DNA from: Candidatus Brevibacterium intestinigallinarum
GTDB lineage: Bacteria; Actinomycetota; Actinomycetes; Actinomycetales; Brevibacteriaceae
Assembly (NCBI GenBank): GCA_019117325.1
Contig: DWZY01000273.1
Coordinates: 1 to 10,001 of the forward strand
Reading direction: 5' to 3'
DNA length: 10,001 nt
How positions within the stretch are numbered: position 1 is the first letter of the stretch; every line of letters starts with the position of its first letter. Below are positions 1 through 6,753 of the stretch, piece by piece. A program made the translations under genes and the position numbers. The notes below the pieces were generated by a model. The model had not been told where the DNA came from. It worked only from the letters and a program-made list of their open reading frames with translations, and did not search any database.

Positions 1-111
1 CTGCTCGAGGACACGTCCGCCGGTCTGCAGCGCGGGCGGTACCCTGATAGTGGACACTCCCGCCGCGTCGCGGAGGTGCTCCGCGCAATCGCAGACGACC
101 TGGAGGGCTGA
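1..111 (+). CDS. 3' end of an unidentified gene (partial)
   Basis: Frame 1 is open from the window edge and closes at a TGA (109-111) that shares its last base with the ATG of the DUF3027 gene. The 36 visible residues end in the helix-like stretch RRVAEVLRAIADDLEG and show no motif I recognise. The stop/start overlap (TGATG) and the ribosome-binding site for the next gene lying inside this frame suggest that the gene belongs to the same operon as the DUF3027 and MFS genes. The function cannot be named from so short a tail. Confidence 0.6.
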   Translation: MLEDTSAGLQRGRYPDSGHSRRVAEVLRAIADDLEG

Positions 112-1118
112 TGTCCGGACTGTTCGACCGCTGGCTGGCATCCCTGACCGGCGGAGGTCCCGAGGCCACCACCGGGACGGCGTCTGTCGAGACCGCCCCC
201 GATGCTGCGCTGACTGCCGACGCCGAGGCCGTGCCGACCGTGCCCGCCGAGGCCGCCGCTGCTGAGCCCGAGGCCGTCCCCGCCGAAGCCGCTGCCGAGG
301 CCGCGCCCGCCGCCCGTCCGCCGCGCCGCCAGGCCCCGCCGGTGCTCGACACCGTCCTCGCCGAGGCCGTCGACGTCGCGCGCACCGCGATCACCGAGGT
401 CGCGGGCGAGTCCGAGGTGGGCGCCCACCTGGGCGTCGTCGCCGAGGGCACCCGCCTCGTCACCCACAGCTTCGCGTGCACGAACCCCGCCTACCGCGGC
501 TGGCACTGGGTCGCCGTGCTGGCGCGCGCGCCCCGCTCGAAGAAGGCGACGGTCTGCGAGACCGCCCTGCTGCCGGGCGCGGACGCGCTCGTGTCCCCGG
601 CCTGGGTGCCGTGGGAGGAGCGCCTGGAGCCCGGCGACATGGGCCCGCAGGACGTCCTGCCGCGGACCGAGCACGACCCCAACCTGGAGCTGGGCCTCGA
701 GCAGGTCGACGTCCACGTGGGCGACGACATCGACCAGGTCCCCAACTTCGAGTTCGGCCTGGGCCGCGCCCGCGTCCTGTCCCGCGAGGGCATCGAGAAC
801 GCGGCGAAGCGCTGGGCGCGCTCCGACGCCGGCCCGGATGGCGAGTTCGCCCGCAAGGCGCGCGCGCAGTGCTCCACCTGCGGCTTCCTCCTGCCCATCG
901 CCGGCAGCATGCGCACGAAGTTCGGCGTCTGCGCCAACGAGTGGGCGCCCTTCGACGGACGCATCGTCGCTCTGGACTCCGGCTGCGGCGCGCACTCGGA
1001 GACGGACGTCCAGCACCAGAGCTCGCACACCGCCCAGGCCGTCATCGACGACTTCGCCGAAGAGCTGGACCTCGTCGACCTGAACCGGCAGCCGGAGGAG
1101 GCGCACTCGCGCGGATGA
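111..1118 (+). CDS. DUF3027 domain protein
   Basis: A 335-residue cytoplasmic protein of unknown function, of a family found in actinobacteria (DUF3027; Rv0883c next to serC in M. tuberculosis, from memory). Residues 1-75 are a low-complexity Ala/Pro/Glu region. The conserved domain starts near residue 79 and includes the Trp-rich block GWHWVAVLARAP (130-141) and WVPWEERL (165-172). The C-terminal part carries a Cys/His set: C254-x2-C257 (CSTCGF), C274 (GVCANEW) and C292-x2-H295 (GCGAH), which looks like a metal site, probably zinc; this is inference. The start ATG follows GGAGG (102-106) closely and overlaps the upstream stop. The stop overlaps the MFS start (ATGA), so the two are probably translationally coupled. 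There is no signal peptide or membrane segment. Confidence 0.88.
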   Translation: MSGLFDRWLASLTGGGPEATTGTASVETAPDAALTADAEAVPTVPAEAAAAEPEAVPAEAAAEAAPAARPPRRQAPPVLDTVLAEAVDVARTAITEVAGESEVGAHLGVVAEGTRLVTHSFACTNPAYRGWHWVAVLARAPRSKKATVCETALLPGADALVSPAWVPWEERLEPGDMGPQDVLPRTEHDPNLELGLEQVDVHVGDDIDQVPNFEFGLGRARVLSREGIENAAKRWARSDAGPDGEFARKARAQCSTCGFLLPIAGSMRTKFGVCANEWAPFDGRIVALDSGCGAHSETDVQHQSSHTAQAVIDDFAEELDLVDLNRQPEEAHSRG

Positions 1119-2401
1119 GCTCCATGTTCCAGTCGCTGGCAGAGCCCAACTATCGCCGCTGGTTCGGCGGGGCGCTGGTGTCGAACACCGGAACCTGGAT
1201 GCAGCGCACTGCGCAGGACTGGATCGTCCTCACGCAGCTGACGGACGAGGACGCGACCGCGCTGGGCATCTGCATGGCCCTGCAGCTGGGTCCGCAGCTG
1301 CTGCTCTTCCCCGTCGCGGGCACCCTGGCCGATCGCTTCCGCCGCCGCTGGATGCTGCTGCTCACGCAGATCCTGCAGGGCTCGATGGGCCTCATCCTGT
1401 TCACCCTCACCGTCACGAACGCCATCCAGCTGTGGCACGTCTACGTCCTGGCGCTCGCCCTGGGCATCGTCGCCACCGTGGACGCGCCGGTGCGGCAGGC
1501 ATTCGTCTCCGAACTGGTGGGGGAGCGGCTGCTGCCCAACGCCGTCTCCCTCAACTCGGCCTCCTTCAACTCCGCCCGCATGGTGGGGCCCGCGCTGGCC
1601 GGCGTGCTGACGGCCGCGCTGGGCGCCTCGACGGTGTTCCTCCTGTCCGGACTCGCCTTCGCCGCGACCGTCACGGTGCTGCTGACGCTGGACGGGGCCT
1701 CTCTGCACTCCCCGTCCCGGGAGACCCGCCGAGGCCCCGGCCGGGGAGTCATGGGCGGCTTCCGGTACCTGCGCACCCGCCCGGACATCCTCGTCGTCCT
1801 GTCGATCCTGTTCGTCGTGTCGACCTTCGGCATCAACTTCAACATCTACACGGCGACGATGGCGCGCATGGAGTTCGGCCGTGACGCCACCGGGTTCGGT
1901 CTGCTCAACTCCGTCCTGGCAGTGGGTTCGCTGACCGGGGCACTGCTGGCCGCCCGCCGCGAGCGGCCCCGCCTGCGGATGATCTTCTGGGGCGCGGGCG
2001 CCTTCGGCGCAGCCTGTGCGGCCTCCGCGCTCATGCCCACCTACGCGACGTTCGCAATCGTCCTCACGACGGTGGGACTGGCGTCGATCACGATGCTCAC
2101 CGCGGCCAACGCGTACGTCCAGTCGACGACTCCGGCCGGGGTCCGGGGACGGGTCATGTCGATCTACCTCGCGGTGCTGCTGGGCGGTGCGCCGATCGGC
2201 GCACCGTTCGCCGGGTGGGTCGCGGACACGCTGGGTGCCCGCGCGGCGCTGGGAGTCGGGGCGGCCTCGGGCGCGGTGGGGTTCCTCATCGGAGTCGTGT
2301 GGATGATGACGGCGAAGAACCTGCGGGTGCGGTACGTGCGCCGGTCGCGGCGCTTCGTCCGGCTCAGCTACGACGGTCGGGGCGGCACAGCGCACACCTG
2401 A
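1115..2401 (+). CDS. MFS transporter, EntS-like (MFS_3) exporter
   Basis: A 428-residue inner-membrane protein of the major facilitator superfamily, driven by the proton gradient. The N-terminal block NTGTWMQRTAQDWIVLTQLT (24-43) and the loop motif GTLADRFRRR (69-78, motif A between helices 2 and 3) are typical of the MFS_3/enterobactin-exporter type. Alternating hydrophobic stretches fit twelve helices, with a basic central loop near 1715-1750 (residues about 201-212), and the tail is Arg-rich. The chosen ATG overlaps the DUF3027 stop (ATGA), with GGAGGAG at 1094-1100; an ATG three codons later is possible. The closest family I recall is Rv0876c, which also lies in the DUF3027/serC neighbourhood of mycobacteria. 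The substrate (siderophore, drug or other) cannot be read from the sequence. Confidence 0.88.
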   Translation: MSSMFQSLAEPNYRRWFGGALVSNTGTWMQRTAQDWIVLTQLTDEDATALGICMALQLGPQLLLFPVAGTLADRFRRRWMLLLTQILQGSMGLILFTLTVTNAIQLWHVYVLALALGIVATVDAPVRQAFVSELVGERLLPNAVSLNSASFNSARMVGPALAGVLTAALGASTVFLLSGLAFAATVTVLLTLDGASLHSPSRETRRGPGRGVMGGFRYLRTRPDILVVLSILFVVSTFGINFNIYTATMARMEFGRDATGFGLLNSVLAVGSLTGALLAARRERPRLRMIFWGAGAFGAACAASALMPTYATFAIVLTTVGLASITMLTAANAYVQSTTPAGVRGRVMSIYLAVLLGGAPIGAPFAGWVADTLGARAALGVGAASGAVGFLIGVVWMMTAKNLRVRYVRRSRRFVRLSYDGRGGTAHT

Positions 2402-2475
2402 GGCGGCCGCGTCACAGGTCCATCACAGTGCGGCGCAGGGGCCGTCCTGGGATGCGGCCCGCGGCGGAGCGTCCG

Positions 2476-2481
2476 TAGACT
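2476..2481 (+). promoter_or_regulatory. Putative -10 box of the DUF456 gene
   Basis: TAGACT fits the actinobacterial TAnnnT pattern. It would start transcription near 2488 and give a leader of about 40 nt containing the ACGGAG ribosome-binding site (2516-2521). No clear -35 element is visible. Confidence 0.4.
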
Positions 2482-2529
2482 CGACTGGATGACCTGCCTG
2501 CCCGAGGCCACACGAACGGAGCCTTCCCC

Positions 2530-3039
2530 ATGACCGCAGACATCATCGTCACCGTGCTCGCCGCCCTGGCGATGCTCGTGGGCATCGTGGGGATCGTCGT
2601 CCCCGTTCTGCCGGGCTCGGCGACCATCGCGGTCGCGGCACTCGTGTGGGCGATCGTCGTGGGCACGGGACCGGGCTGGTCTGCGTTCGCCGCGATCACG
2701 GTCCTCGTCGCCCTCGGCATGGCTGCCGGCTGGGTGTTGACCGGCCGGCGCCTCAAGGAGCGGGGCATCCCCAACAGATCGCTGCTGATCGGCGGCGTGC
2801 TGGCGGTCGTGGGGTTCTTCGTCATCCCCGTCGTGGGTCTGCTGGTGGGCTTCGTCGCAGGGCTGTGGGCTGCTGAGTGGCACCGCCTGGGCGACCCCCG
2901 CCAGGCGTGGGACACCAGCTGGGCGGCGCTCAAGGCCGCCGGGATCGGCATCCTCATCGAGTTCGCGTGCGCGGCCCTGGCCCTGGCGGTCTTCACCGGC
3001 ACCGTCATCCACCACTTCGTGACGGCCGTGCCGGCCTGA
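2530..3039 (+). CDS. DUF456 family membrane protein
   Basis: A 169-residue integral membrane protein. The signature is the N-terminal helix ending in GIVGIVVPVLPGS (18-30), the G...P.LPG motif of DUF456. Hydrophobic segments lie at about 5-27, 30-46, 52-70, 85-113 and 137-158, with a charged loop (GRRLKERG, 72-79). The Gly-rich fourth segment resembles the glycine-zipper helices of small stress or transport-associated membrane proteins. No catalytic residue is visible and the function is unknown. The ATG has ACGGAG eight bases upstream. The gene lies 128 bp after the MFS gene with its own possible promoter, so it is probably a separate transcript, and it ends before two hairpins that face serC. 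Confidence 0.82.
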   Translation: MTADIIVTVLAALAMLVGIVGIVVPVLPGSATIAVAALVWAIVVGTGPGWSAFAAITVLVALGMAAGWVLTGRRLKERGIPNRSLLIGGVLAVVGFFVIPVVGLLVGFVAGLWAAEWHRLGDPRQAWDTSWAALKAAGIGILIEFACAALALAVFTGTVIHHFVTAVPA

Positions 3040-3047
3040 CGGGTGGG

Positions 3048-3076
3048 GCCCGTGTCCGGCTGATCCGCACACGGGC
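3048..3076 (+). terminator. Hairpin just after the DUF456 gene
   Basis: GCCCGTGT (3048-3055) and ACACGGGC (3069-3076) form a perfect 8-bp stem with a 13-nt loop, nine bases after the stop codon. No T-tract follows, which is common in high-GC actinobacteria. It is probably the first of two tandem terminators. Confidence 0.5.
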
Positions 3077-3102
3077 GCCAGCGGGTGCGGGAGCGCCCGC
3101 CA

Positions 3103-3151
3103 ACAGCACGAGGGGCTGGCACCAGTCGATGGCGCCAGCCCCTCGTGCTGT
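3103..3151. terminator. Bidirectional terminator between DUF456 and serC
   Basis: A perfect 18-bp inverted repeat: ACAGCACGAGGGGCTGGC (3103-3120) against its complement (3134-3151), with a 13-nt loop. It lies between two convergent genes, 14 bp from the serC stop, and can serve both strands. There is no U-tract on either side. Confidence 0.85.
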
Positions 3152-3165
3152 GTGCGGGAGTGCGA

Positions 3166-4323
3166 TCAGGCCGGTGCGACCGCGCCCCACTGCTCCAGGA
3201 CGTGGTCGATGCAGGCCAGGAGAGCGCGCACATCCGCCGGGTCGACGGCGGTGAAGGTGGCGATCCGCAGCTGGTTGCGACCCAGCTTGCGGTAGGGCTC
3301 CACGTCGACGATCCCGTTGGTGCGCAGGACCTTCGCGAGGGCAGCGGCATCGACGGTATCCGCGAAGTCGATTGTCGCGACGACCTGCGAGCGGTCGGCC
3401 GGATCCGCGACGTACGGAGTGGCGACCGGGGACGCCTCCGCCCACGCGTAGACGAGGCCGGAGGACTCCTGGGTGCGCTGACCCGCCCAGCCCAGTCCGC
3501 CGTTGTCATTCATCCACTCGATCTGCTCCGCGAGCAGGACGAGGGTGGCCAGCGCCGGGGTGTTGTACGTCTGGTTCTTGCGCGAGTTCTCCAGCGCCGT
3601 CAGCAGGTTGAGCGACTCCGGGATCCACCGATCGCTGGCGGCGATCTCCTCGACCCGGGCGATGGCCCGCGGGGAGAGGATCGCGATCCACAGTCCGCCG
3701 TCCGACGCGAAGTTCTTCTGCGGTGCGAAGTAGTAGACGTCCGTCTGCCCGATGTCGACGGGGATGCCGCCTGCGGCCGAGGTCGCATCGATGACGACGA
3801 GCGCGTCGTCCGCGATGCCGGCGGGCCGACGGATCTCCGTGGCGACGCCCGTCGAAGTCTCGTTGTGCGGCCACGCGTAGATGTCCGCGGAGTCATCGAC
3901 CTGCGGCAGCGCCGAGGTGCCGGGGGCGGCGTCAACGATGAGGGAGTCCTCGAGGAACGGAGCGGCTGCGGTCGCCTTCGCGAACTTCGAGCCGAACTCG
4001 CCGAACTGGGCGTGGGAGGCCCGCGAGCGGACCAGGCCGAACGTCGCGGCGTCCCAGAAGACGGTGGACCCGCCGTTGCCCAGGACGACCTCGTAGCCGG
4101 CCGGCAGGGAGAAGAGGTCCGCGAGGCCGTCGCGCACCCGCCCCACGAGGTCCTTCACGGGTGCCTGGCGGTGCGAGGTCCCCAGGAGGGACGGGCCCGC
4201 GGCGGCCAGTGCGTCGATCTGCTGGGGGCGGACCCGGGAGGGCCCCGCGCCGAAGCGGCCGTCGGCGGGCTTGAGGCTGTCGGGGATGACGATGTCTGCG
4301 GGAGTGTTCGTGTCTGTGCTCAC
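3166..4323 (-). CDS. serC: Phosphoserine aminotransferase SerC
   Basis: A 385-residue PLP enzyme that converts 3-phosphohydroxypyruvate and glutamate to phosphoserine, the second step of serine synthesis in the cytoplasm. The sequence is of the actinobacterial/mycobacterial type. It has the substrate-side motif FGAGPSRVRP (24-33), SHRQAPVKDLV (50-60), WPHNETSTGV (151-160), the cofactor-contact region VVIDATSAAGG (176-186), and the Schiff-base lysine K203 in FAPQKNFASDGG. The C-terminal substrate loop includes NSRKNQTYNTPA. The start is taken as GTG at 4323, because it lies exactly 7 nt after a TAGACT box and gives the usual family N-terminus; an upstream ATG (4401) would add 26 unlikely residues. 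The enzyme can also act in the DXP-dependent B6 route in some bacteria, which is notable next to pdxH. Confidence 0.95.
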   Translation of the reverse strand: MSTDTNTPADIVIPDSLKPADGRFGAGPSRVRPQQIDALAAAGPSLLGTSHRQAPVKDLVGRVRDGLADLFSLPAGYEVVLGNGGSTVFWDAATFGLVRSRASHAQFGEFGSKFAKATAAAPFLEDSLIVDAAPGTSALPQVDDSADIYAWPHNETSTGVATEIRRPAGIADDALVVIDATSAAGGIPVDIGQTDVYYFAPQKNFASDGGLWIAILSPRAIARVEEIAASDRWIPESLNLLTALENSRKNQTYNTPALATLVLLAEQIEWMNDNGGLGWAGQRTQESSGLVYAWAEASPVATPYVADPADRSQVVATIDFADTVDAAALAKVLRTNGIVDVEPYRKLGRNQLRIATFTAVDPADVRALLACIDHVLEQWGAVAPA

Positions 4324-4330
4324 GCGGGCG

Positions 4331-4336
4331 AGTCTA
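4331..4336 (-). promoter_or_regulatory. Putative leaderless serC promoter (-10)
   Basis: On the minus strand, TAGACT is followed by seven bases and then the serC GTG, so transcription would begin at or next to the start codon. No ribosome-binding site lies in the gap, and no good -35 is seen. The arrangement matches the pdxH start. Confidence 0.55.
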
Positions 4337-4409
4337 TGTGACGGCCTTCGCTGCGGATGGCCGGGGGACTTCTTCTGGAACAGTACTGGTCGAGCGTTCA
4401 ATCAACAGG

Positions 4410-4415
4410 TAGAGT
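4410..4415 (+). promoter_or_regulatory. Putative -10 box for the DctP-like gene
   Basis: TAGAGT sits 108 bases before the TTG start. It would produce a leader of about 100 nt that contains two competing inverted repeats. The -35 region is not recognisable, but an imperfect palindrome (4378-4391) lies where a regulator could act. Confidence 0.35.
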
Positions 4416-4422
4416 GCGTGGT

Positions 4423-4493
4423 CGAGGACCCCGTGGCACAGGCGCCGCGCGATGCGGTCCTCGCCCGGACGGCCGCGGGACCGCCGCACGGGG
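4423..4493 (+). promoter_or_regulatory. Possible structured 5' leader with alternative pairings
   Basis: CGAGGACC (4423-4430) pairs perfectly with GGTCCTCG (4456-4463). CCCCGTG (4429-4435) pairs perfectly with CACGGGG (4487-4493). The helices share bases 4429-4430 and cross, so they form either alternatives or a pseudoknot. The second ends 19 nt before the GGAGGA ribosome-binding site of the lipoprotein gene. Regulation is inferred only from this geometry. Confidence 0.3.
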
Positions 4494-4523
4494 CTCACAT
4501 TCGATGGAGAGTGGAGGACACCC

Positions 4524-5795
4524 TTGAGAACTGCGATCACACGCGCACTCGCCGTGGTGGGGACGACGGCGCTCGTCGGCCTCGCCGGCTGTGCGGGCAC
4601 CGCTGGCCAGTCGGCCGAAGGAGCCGGCGCGGGCGACGGCGTCGAGTACGGCGCGACGGCGGAGGAGTACCAGGAGGCGCTCGCGGACATGGAGCCCGTG
4701 ACCCTCACCTACCAGCCCGGTGCGCAGTCGGCCCAGGGGCACACGGGTGAGGCCGAGCAGGCCTTCATGGACCACGTCAACGAGCTGTCCGGCGGGAAGA
4801 TCACGCTGGAGCCCGCGTGGGGGCAGGCGATCGCGGCCTTCGATGACGTGACCGAGGCGACCGCGGACGGCCGCATCGACATCGGCGTCGAGATCCCCAT
4901 CTACACGCCCAGCAAGTACGCGGCCATCAACGAGCTCATCAATCTGGCGCCGTCGACCCCGTCCAGCCCGTACGTCACGGAGGTCGCGACGACCGCGGCG
5001 ATGATGGACGTCGCCTGGAACACGCCGGAGATCGTCGAGAACTACGAGTCGATGGGCGTGACCTTCCTGCGCCCCGTCATGTTCGAGACGTCCAACGCGC
5101 TCATGTGCACGGACCCCGTCACCTCCCTGGACGACTTCCACGGCAAGCAGATCCGCGTGGGCTCGGCCTCGGACCTGGCGATCGTCGAGGGCCTGGGGGC
5201 CTCGCCGGTCTCCATGCAGTTCACGGAGACCTACGAGGCGCTCCAGCGCAACACGATCGACTGCACGCTGGGCGGTCTGCGGATCGGCTCCGAGTACGGA
5301 TTCCTCGAGGTGGCCCCGCACGTGACGTACCCGGAGGACGCGGCCTGGGGCCGCAGCCCCACCGCCGTGGTGGCGGGCCCCGGCTACACGAACCTGCCGC
5401 TGGCGGCCCAGCAGCTGATCTTCGACTCCTACGCCCAGTCGAACGCTGGCAGCCTTGAGGCCTCCACCGCCTTCGTCGCGGACGCGGTCACGGAGCTGCA
5501 GGAGAAGGGCGGCGACATCGTGCGCCTCGAGCCCGACGCGAACGACGCGCTCCAGGACGCGGTCGACGGGCTGCGGGAGAAGACGCTCGCCTCGGACGCA
5601 CTGGACGGTGAGGATGCGGCGAACCGCCTGGACGAGGCGTACGACAAGTGGCTGGGGATCGCCCAGGAGGAGGGCCACGAGGACACCGGCGACTACATCG
5701 AGTTCGCGGACGGCTATGCCGATGACCCGGTCGACCTCACGAGCTTCGGTCAGCGGATGTTCGAGGAGATCTACCTGCCGCACCGGCCCGAGTGA
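4524..5795 (+). CDS. TRAP-type solute-binding lipoprotein (DctP-like)
   Basis: A 423-residue exported lipoprotein. The N-terminus has a basic start (MRTAITR), a hydrophobic core and the lipobox LAGC with C23 as the lipidated residue. The mature part matches the DctP family: residues 57-66 form the first strand, SLDDFHGKQIRVGSAS (201-216) contains R211 at the position of the arginine that binds the carboxylate of TRAP substrates, and FTETYEALQRNTIDC (233-247) is the family's helix. A TTG start at 4524 is chosen because GGAGGA (4513-4518) lies five bases before it and the signal peptide begins there. TRAP systems need DctQ and DctM membrane partners, but the neighbours are serC and pdxH, so this gene is an orphan within the window. 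The ligand is unknown, probably an organic acid. Confidence 0.85.
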   Translation: MRTAITRALAVVGTTALVGLAGCAGTAGQSAEGAGAGDGVEYGATAEEYQEALADMEPVTLTYQPGAQSAQGHTGEAEQAFMDHVNELSGGKITLEPAWGQAIAAFDDVTEATADGRIDIGVEIPIYTPSKYAAINELINLAPSTPSSPYVTEVATTAAMMDVAWNTPEIVENYESMGVTFLRPVMFETSNALMCTDPVTSLDDFHGKQIRVGSASDLAIVEGLGASPVSMQFTETYEALQRNTIDCTLGGLRIGSEYGFLEVAPHVTYPEDAAWGRSPTAVVAGPGYTNLPLAAQQLIFDSYAQSNAGSLEASTAFVADAVTELQEKGGDIVRLEPDANDALQDAVDGLREKTLASDALDGEDAANRLDEAYDKWLGIAQEEGHEDTGDYIEFADGYADDPVDLTSFGQRMFEEIYLPHRPE

Positions 5796-5893
5796 GTCGC
5801 TGCGTCACGGGTCGCGGGGGCGGCCGGAGAACGGGAGTGCGCTGGTGACGGCGCGCGGTCCGCTCCTCCGCCCGCCCTCGCGGTGGTTCGGAG

Positions 5894-5899
5894 TAGCGT
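5894..5899 (+). promoter_or_regulatory. Putative leaderless pdxH promoter (-10)
   Basis: TAGCGT is followed by exactly seven bases and the ATG of pdxH, so the mRNA would start at about the A of the start codon. No ribosome-binding site precedes the ATG at a useful distance. No convincing -35 is visible. Confidence 0.55.
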
Positions 5900-5906
5900 G
5901 AGCACC

Positions 5907-6632
5907 ATGAGTGAGACGGAGCAGACGACGGGCGGTGCCGCGGACGCGGCACCGCTCACGGCCTCGGCGCAGGAGGCGATGGCGGAGCTGGCCCGGCAGC
6001 GGGTCGAGTACGACGATGCGGACCTCGACCTGCCGGCGGAGACCCCGCACGGGATCTTCACGGGCTGGTACGAGGACGCGGGGCGGACCCTGGGCGAGCC
6101 CAACGCGATGGTCGTGGCGACCGCCGCCGACGCCGGCCCGGCCGCCCGCATCGTCCTCCTCAAGGGCTTCGACGCGCGCGGCTTCGTCTTCTACACGAAC
6201 TACCTGTCCGCGAAGGGCCGCCAGATCGAGGCCCATCCGCGGGTCGCCCTCGTCTTCCCGTGGCACGACATGCAGCGGCAGGTGCGGGTGCGCGGGATCG
6301 CGACCCGGGTGACGGCGCAGGAATCGGACGACTACTTCGCCATCCGTCCGCGCGGCTCGCAGCTGGGAGCCGCGGCCTCGGACCAGTCGCAGCCCATCCG
6401 CGATCGCGAGGAGTTCCACGCGCGCGTCCGTGAGCTGGAGGACCGCTTCGCCGACCGGGACGTCGAGCGGCCCGAGCACTGGGGCGGCTACCGGGTCGCG
6501 CCGTACGAGATCGAGTTCTGGCAGGGGCGGCGCAACCGCATGCACGACCGGTACCTCTTCACGAGTCGCGACGGGTCTCCCGCGGCGCTCGATGAGGCGG
6601 CGGAATGGTCTGCGGTGCGGTTGCAGCCGTGA
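5907..6632 (+). CDS. pdxH: Pyridoxamine 5'-phosphate oxidase PdxH
   Basis: A 241-residue FMN enzyme that oxidises pyridoxine or pyridoxamine 5'-phosphate to PLP with oxygen, releasing hydrogen peroxide; it acts in the cytoplasm in B6 synthesis and salvage. Family blocks are all present: NAMVVATA (66-73), RIVLLKGFD (81-89), FVFYTNYLSAKGRQI (93-107), FPWHDMQRQVRV (117-128), RPRGSQLGAAASDQSQ (147-162), and the C-terminal HWGGYRV (191-197) and EIEFWQGRRNRMHDR (201-215), whose Arg and His bind the substrate phosphate and ring. Residues 1-25 form a variable Ala/Thr-rich tail. The ATG at 5907 is preferred over the in-frame GTG at 5883 because of the leaderless promoter geometry. It lies 111 bp after the lipoprotein gene and probably has its own promoter. 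Confidence 0.96.
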   Translation: MSETEQTTGGAADAAPLTASAQEAMAELARQRVEYDDADLDLPAETPHGIFTGWYEDAGRTLGEPNAMVVATAADAGPAARIVLLKGFDARGFVFYTNYLSAKGRQIEAHPRVALVFPWHDMQRQVRVRGIATRVTAQESDDYFAIRPRGSQLGAAASDQSQPIRDREEFHARVRELEDRFADRDVERPEHWGGYRVAPYEIEFWQGRRNRMHDRYLFTSRDGSPAALDEAAEWSAVRLQP

Positions 6633-6664
6633 CCGGAGGAATACGCCTTTGCGCCTGCCGCACC

Positions 6665-6670
6665 TAAAAT
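6665..6670 (+). promoter_or_regulatory. Putative -10 box for the dtxR-type gene
   Basis: TAAAAT is an unusually AT-rich hexamer in this GC-rich region and fits a -10 box. Transcription would begin near 6677, leaving a leader of about 77 nt that starts with the inverted repeat at 6682-6706. No matching -35 at 17 bp is seen. Confidence 0.5.
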
Positions 6671-6681
6671 GGGAGGCGGTT

Positions 6682-6706
6682 GCACCCGGCGTCATCCGCC
6701 GGGTGC
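6682..6706 (+). promoter_or_regulatory. Perfect 10-bp inverted repeat in the dtxR leader
   Basis: GCACCCGGCG and CGCCGGGTGC flank the loop TCATC. In RNA this is a very stable stem placed about five bases after the predicted transcription start. It could be a 5' stabilising hairpin, a protein-binding operator in DNA, or a terminator for pdxH (whose stop is 49 bases upstream), although no U-tract follows. Confidence 0.55.
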
Positions 6707-6753
6707 GTGGATTGCCGACGATGCGTCGGAACGGCGAGAAGAGAGCGTGGGAC

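Noticed and set aside
491..2395. Very long open frame on the minus strand opposite the DUF3027 and MFS genes
   Set aside because: Its product is a low-complexity Arg/Gly/His/Asp-rich sequence with no domain, and it is explained by the GC-rich third positions of the real genes on the other strand.
3085..4341. Open frame on the + strand across serC
   Set aside because: Its reading is out-of-frame complement of serC, with no family motifs; serC on the minus strand has the PLP lysine and full-length family match.
4398..5783. Long minus-strand open frame opposite the DctP-like gene
   Set aside because: The translation is Arg/Val/Gly-biased without recognisable motifs, whereas the + strand frame has a lipobox and DctP motifs.
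5796..5893. Terminator between the DctP-like gene and pdxH
   Set aside because: The region is GC-rich with only scattered, imperfect pairings; no stem comparable to the other terminators is visible.
6649..6667. Possible DtxR/IdeR box overlapping the -10 of the dtxR-type gene
   Set aside because: By my alignment only about 11 of 19 positions match the consensus, mostly one half-site (ACCTAA); too weak to claim autoregulation.
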